A DNA stretch of 7,992 bases from an uncultured bacterium (GTDB lineage Bacteria; Desulfobacterota; Desulfovibrionia; Desulfovibrionales; Desulfovibrionaceae), in NCBI GenBank assembly GCA_905215675.1, contig CAJMRA010000102.1, positions 1 to 7,992 on the forward strand, read 5' to 3'. Numbering within the stretch: position 1 is the first letter of the stretch; each line of letters begins with the position of its first letter. The notes under the pieces are model-generated. The model did not search any database. It saw nothing but the letters and a program-made list of their open reading frames with translations, and was not told the origin of the DNA. Below are positions 5,036 through 7,992 of the stretch, piece by piece. Position numbers and translations under genes: made by a program.

Positions 5036-7864
5036 CTTGCCGGTTACGGCGGCCAGGATGGTGCGGGCCGTATGCGCGCCGTCGAGGCGCGTACCTTCAT
5101 CCATGCCGAGGCGATACAGATCCGCGCCGTAAAGATTGGCGTTCCGGGCGTCGGCGGCCTGCAGGCGCGCTTCCCGCAGGGACGCCTCGAAGAGGTCGGC
5201 GCGTTGCAGGCTTGCGCCGCGCAGGGAACAGCGGGAAAAGTCGGCGCGGCGGGCGCGCACGGCGTCCCAGCCCGTGGCCGTGAAATCACAGTCGGTAAAA
5301 CCGGCCCTGTCGGCGGTCGCGCGCCGGAAAACGGCCTGCGGCGCGGCCACGCCGGTCCAGACGCTTCCGGCAAGGTTCGCGCCGCCGAAGTCGGCCCCGG
5401 GGGCCTGCGTGCCGTTGCTCAGGGCCGCGTCGGCAAGATCCGCGCCGTTCAGCCGCGCGCCGTCGAGCTTCAGGGCATGAAGATCGGCGGCCCGCAGGCG
5501 CGCGCCGGACAGATCGGTTCCCGAGAAATCGGCGTTGCGCAGCCGCGCGTTGTCGAAGGCGGCGTCGGGGGCGCGCATGTCGGCGGCGCGGCTTCCCTGA
5601 AAAAGGGCGGAGGAAAAGTCGGCTCCCCGGGCATCCGCGTCGGCGAGACTCGCCTCGGTAAAGTCCGCGTCCGTAGCCCGGAGGCCCTCCAGACGCGCCT
5701 TGTCCAGCCGGGCGCGCAGAAAGACGGCGTCGGCGGCATCGGCGTCCCGCAGGTTCGCGCCGCCAAGGTCGGCGTCCACAAAGGACGTGCCGCGCAGGTT
5801 GGCTCCCGACAGGTCGGAGCCCGCAAGATTCCGGCCGTCAAAGCGCAGCGCGGAAAGATCGAGCCCTGCCAGACAGAGCCCCGCCAGGGACGCGCCGGAG
5901 GCGAGCATGGCCACGACGACGGCGCGCGACGGCGCGCCCTGCGCCGAGGTGTCCGGCTCTTCGGCAGCGGCGTCGGCGTCCGGCGCGGTCGGGGTTTCCG
6001 TCGGCGGGGCGTCGGCCGCCGGTTCCTGTCCGGCGTCGGTCGCGGCGTTTGTCCGCGCTTCGTCCGCCGGGGCGGCCGGGGCTTCGGAGGATTCTTCCTC
6101 GAGGCGGCGTATGGTCTCCTGATAGTCCCGTATGTGATCGGCGACGGAACCGGCGGGAAAACCCGCGGCGGCTTCCAGTTCCCGGGCGTAGGCTTCGAGC
6201 TGCCCGGGGTCGTCGGGCGCCTGCTCCAGCATGTCCAGCAGGCGGGCGGCATTGTCCGGGCTCATGCCCGCCTTTTGCAGCAGGGCCTGCGGCGAATCGG
6301 GCATGTCCCCGGCCAGCGCCTTGAGCTCCGCTTCTCCGTCCGGCCCCATGATCCGCAGCGTTTGCGCCATGGAATCGCGCAGGGATTCGGAAGGCTGGAG
6401 CAGGGCGGAAAATTGGGCAAGGAAGGCGTCGCTTGCGGCCTGCCAGGAAGCGCTGTCGGTATGGACTGACGGATCGGGCGGTTCCAGTTCCAGCGCGGCG
6501 TTGACGGCGGCAATGCGCTCTTCGGATATCCCTGCCTGCCGCAGCTGATCTTCCAGCGTCGGCGGGGGCGGCGCGGCGTCGATGTCCGCCATGACGGCGC
6601 TCATGGCGTCGATGTGGCGGCGGGTCTCCTCGATTTGCTCGGGAGAAAGGGGCGGCAGACCGGCTTCCGCCAGCGCCGCGTTGATTTCGGGCAGGTTTTC
6701 TTCCAGTTCCGTCTGCATGGCCGCGGAGAATTCGGCGGCGGAAAAGGACGGTTCGCCGGAAGGCGCGGCCTCGGGCGCGGGAGCGGACGGCGCCTCGGTC
6801 GGCGCGGCGTTGCTGTCTGCCGAGGACGAGGATGACGAGGCGGCGGAAGCCGCCGCCGCGGCCATACCGGCTGCGACCGCCGCGCCTGCCGCGGCCGCAG
6901 CCCCGGGAACCGCGGAGGACGCGGGTTTCTCTTCGGCCGCCGGTTGCGGGGCCGGCGTGTCCGGGGCGGCCGGCATTTCCGGGGACGACGTTTCCGGGGC
7001 GGCGGGCGGCACGGTTTCCAGACTTTCCGGCGAAAGGCGGAGACGCGCGGCCGCAATGTCGGTGGCGGCCTCGTCGGCGCAGGGCACAAGGGCATGCCAG
7101 TAGAGCAGGGCCGTCCGCTGCCCGGGGAAGAGCCAGAGCGTATCCGCAGTGACGGCATGGGATTTCCAGTCGTTTTCTCCCCGGCGCAGGATTTCCAGTT
7201 GCAGCCGCGCGCCGGGAAGCCGGAAATGCAGCTCCGTGCCGTCGGGGAAAAAGCCCGAAAGACGGACTTCCTCGTCGCCGCGCAGGCCGTCCGGCATGCG
7301 CTGCTGCGGCTGCGCCTCGTTGAAGAAGCGCCAGTCCGCATCGTCGGGCAGGCCGGGCCAGCGGGTCCTGAGCCAGCGGGCGTCGTAGGTGCCCATGTTC
7401 TTCATGCGGCAGGGCCATGCGCCGAGAGGCAGGGGGCAGGCGGGCGCGTCGTGGCGCAGGGCGGGATCGGAGACGAGGGGCGTTTCGCTGCCCAGCGGAT
7501 TGCTTTCGGGGTCGCGGGCCGTCTTTTCCCAGACAAGGGGGACGGGCGCGCCGTCGGGGGACGCCGCGACCAGAAAGCGGCGGCGGCTTTGCCCCACGCG
7601 GATATCGACGACCGCGCCTTCGCGGGAACGGGGGACGACGACGCCCGCCAGCAGCCATTCCGCTTCCTGCTTGGGAATGCCCACGTCCAGACGGCAGCCC
7701 GGCGGCAGGGCCTGCATGGCGGCGGCGAGCGCCGTATCGGCGGCCAGCGGGCCGCCCGTGCGCATGTCCAGACCCAGCAGCACGCTGAAGGCATGGTGCG
7801 GCGCGCCGCGCCAGTCCAGCGGCTGCGTGGCGCAGAACAGGGTGTCCGGCTTTTGTATGTCCAT
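5033..7864 (-). CDS. DUF2169 and pentapeptide-repeat fusion protein, T6SS-associated
   Basis: This 943-residue protein probably acts as a spike-tip adaptor or cargo carrier. DUF2169 proteins are known from T6SS loci and one in Agrobacterium has been reported as an adaptor for effector delivery. Domain order: DUF2169 at about 1-275, with the diagnostic run GTYDARWLRTRWPG (158-171), DWRFFNEAQPQQ (177-188) and LRGDEEV (194-200); a proline-, alanine- and serine-rich linker at about 285-370 with six serines in a row; a helical, acidic middle at about 375-590 with three similar helical units; a second low-complexity linker at about 591-645; a short hydrophobic stretch at about 648-665; and pentapeptide repeats to about 935. 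I start at the ATG at 7864, preceded by GGAAAGGAA at 7-base spacing. Longer in-frame starts at 7894 and 7975 lack a ribosome-binding site, and the latter begins inside repeat E3. No toxin domain is recognised. Cytoplasmic by absence of a signal peptide. Confidence 0.88.
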   Translation of the reverse strand: MDIQKPDTLFCATQPLDWRGAPHHAFSVLLGLDMRTGGPLAADTALAAAMQALPPGCRLDVGIPKQEAEWLLAGVVVPRSREGAVVDIRVGQSRRRFLVAASPDGAPVPLVWEKTARDPESNPLGSETPLVSDPALRHDAPACPLPLGAWPCRMKNMGTYDARWLRTRWPGLPDDADWRFFNEAQPQQRMPDGLRGDEEVRLSGFFPDGTELHFRLPGARLQLEILRRGENDWKSHAVTADTLWLFPGQRTALLYWHALVPCADEAATDIAAARLRLSPESLETVPPAAPETSSPEMPAAPDTPAPQPAAEEKPASSAVPGAAAAAGAAVAAGMAAAAASAASSSSSSADSNAAPTEAPSAPAPEAAPSGEPSFSAAEFSAAMQTELEENLPEINAALAEAGLPPLSPEQIEETRRHIDAMSAVMADIDAAPPPPTLEDQLRQAGISEERIAAVNAALELEPPDPSVHTDSASWQAASDAFLAQFSALLQPSESLRDSMAQTLRIMGPDGEAELKALAGDMPDSPQALLQKAGMSPDNAARLLDMLEQAPDDPGQLEAYARELEAAAGFPAGSVADHIRDYQETIRRLEEESSEAPAAPADEARTNAATDAGQEPAADAPPTETPTAPDADAAAEEPDTSAQGAPSRAVVVAMLASGASLAGLCLAGLDLSALRFDGRNLAGSDLSGANLRGTSFVDADLGGANLRDADAADAVFLRARLDKARLEGLRATDADFTEASLADADARGADFSSALFQGSRAADMRAPDAAFDNARLRNADFSGTDLSGARLRAADLHALKLDGARLNGADLADAALSNGTQAPGADFGGANLAGSVWTGVAAPQAVFRRATADRAGFTDCDFTATGWDAVRARRADFSRCSLRGASLQRADLFEASLREARLQAADARNANLYGADLYRLGMDEGTRLDGAHTARTILAAVTGK

Positions 7865-7921
7865 GATGCGTTCCTTTCCGGGTTCAGGACTCATGACGTT
7901 TTTTCTGAGGGGGAAAGGCTG

Positions 7922-7937
7922 GGCCCCTTGCGCGCCA
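7922..7937 (-). promoter_or_regulatory. Weak sigma-54-like promoter candidate
   Basis: On the minus strand the 16 bases read TGGCGCG, four bases, then GGGCC. The GG and GC dinucleotides have the spacing of a -24/-12 promoter and the -24 half differs from TGGCACG by one base, but the -12 half (usually TTGC) matches only at GC. It lies about 58 bases ahead of the start codon of the DUF2169 fusion gene. T6SS operons are often sigma-54 dependent, which makes it worth noting; chance occurrence in GC-rich DNA is quite possible. Confidence 0.2.
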
Positions 7938-7938
7938 G

Positions 7939-7992
7939 CTAGAGCAATTTCAGTTTGAAACGCTGCGCGTTTCAAACCATACGGCCTGTCGT
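7939..7992. repeat. Intergenic palindromic repeat E3 (cut by the window end)
   Basis: This matches the left end of E1 closely: CTAGAGCA, TTTCA, then the same hairpin with 10-base arms TTTGAAACGC/GCGTTTCAAA (7954-7976), then CCATACGGCCTGTC. It runs in the same orientation as E1 and continues past the window edge. It lies upstream of the DUF2169 fusion gene, so any effect would be on the leader or on the end of the preceding gene. Confidence 0.78.

Noticed and set aside
5866..5920. Short hydrophobic stretch (residues about 648-665) of the fusion protein as a membrane segment
   Set aside because: It is short, rich in small residues and runs directly into the pentapeptide repeats, so it more likely caps the beta helix.
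5072..6469. A 465-codon open frame on the plus strand with repetitive valine, glycine and alanine motifs
   Set aside because: Its apparent repeats are the antisense reading of the pentapeptide repeats in the real minus-strand gene.

Overview
The window is GC-rich, densely packed, and coded entirely on the minus strand. It holds seven genes, read from high to low coordinates, that together form part of a type VI secretion system (T6SS) locus. The protein families point to a Gram-negative proteobacterium. The GC-rich style and the AT-richer dispersed palindromic repeats between genes remind me of Desulfovibrio-like Desulfobacterota, but no marker in the window proves this.

Upstream half (7992 to about 4032): a truncated intergenic repeat (E3) lies ahead of a very large gene of 943 codons, whose product has an N-terminal DUF2169 domain, low-complexity linkers around a helical middle region, and a C-terminal pentapeptide-repeat domain. 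A second repeat copy (E2) follows. Next comes a 296-codon gene for a free-standing pentapeptide-repeat protein, and then a third, complete repeat copy (E1). In both pentapeptide genes the TAG stop codon lies within the end of the repeat.

Downstream half (3878 to 79): five tightly packed genes with gaps or overlaps of only a few bases. These are a DUF3540 protein, a DUF4150 PAAR-like tip protein, the outer-membrane lipoprotein TssJ, the baseplate protein TssK, and the inner-membrane protein TssL (DotU/IcmH type). A perfect 12-bp hairpin at 6-38 follows tssL and probably ends the operon. No tssM, tssB/C, hcp, vgrG or clpV lies in the window.

How the parts may work together: TssJ and TssL belong to the trans-envelope complex, and TssK links that complex to the baseplate. 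The DUF2169, DUF3540, DUF4150 and pentapeptide group looks like a module for building or loading the spike tip. DUF2169 proteins have been described as T6SS adaptors and DUF4150 proteins as PAAR-like tips. No recognisable toxin is present, so the cargo is either outside the window or is one of the pentapeptide proteins.

The least explained parts are the DUF2169-to-pentapeptide fusion with its repeated helical middle, and the intergenic repeat family with variable hairpins that supplies stop codons.
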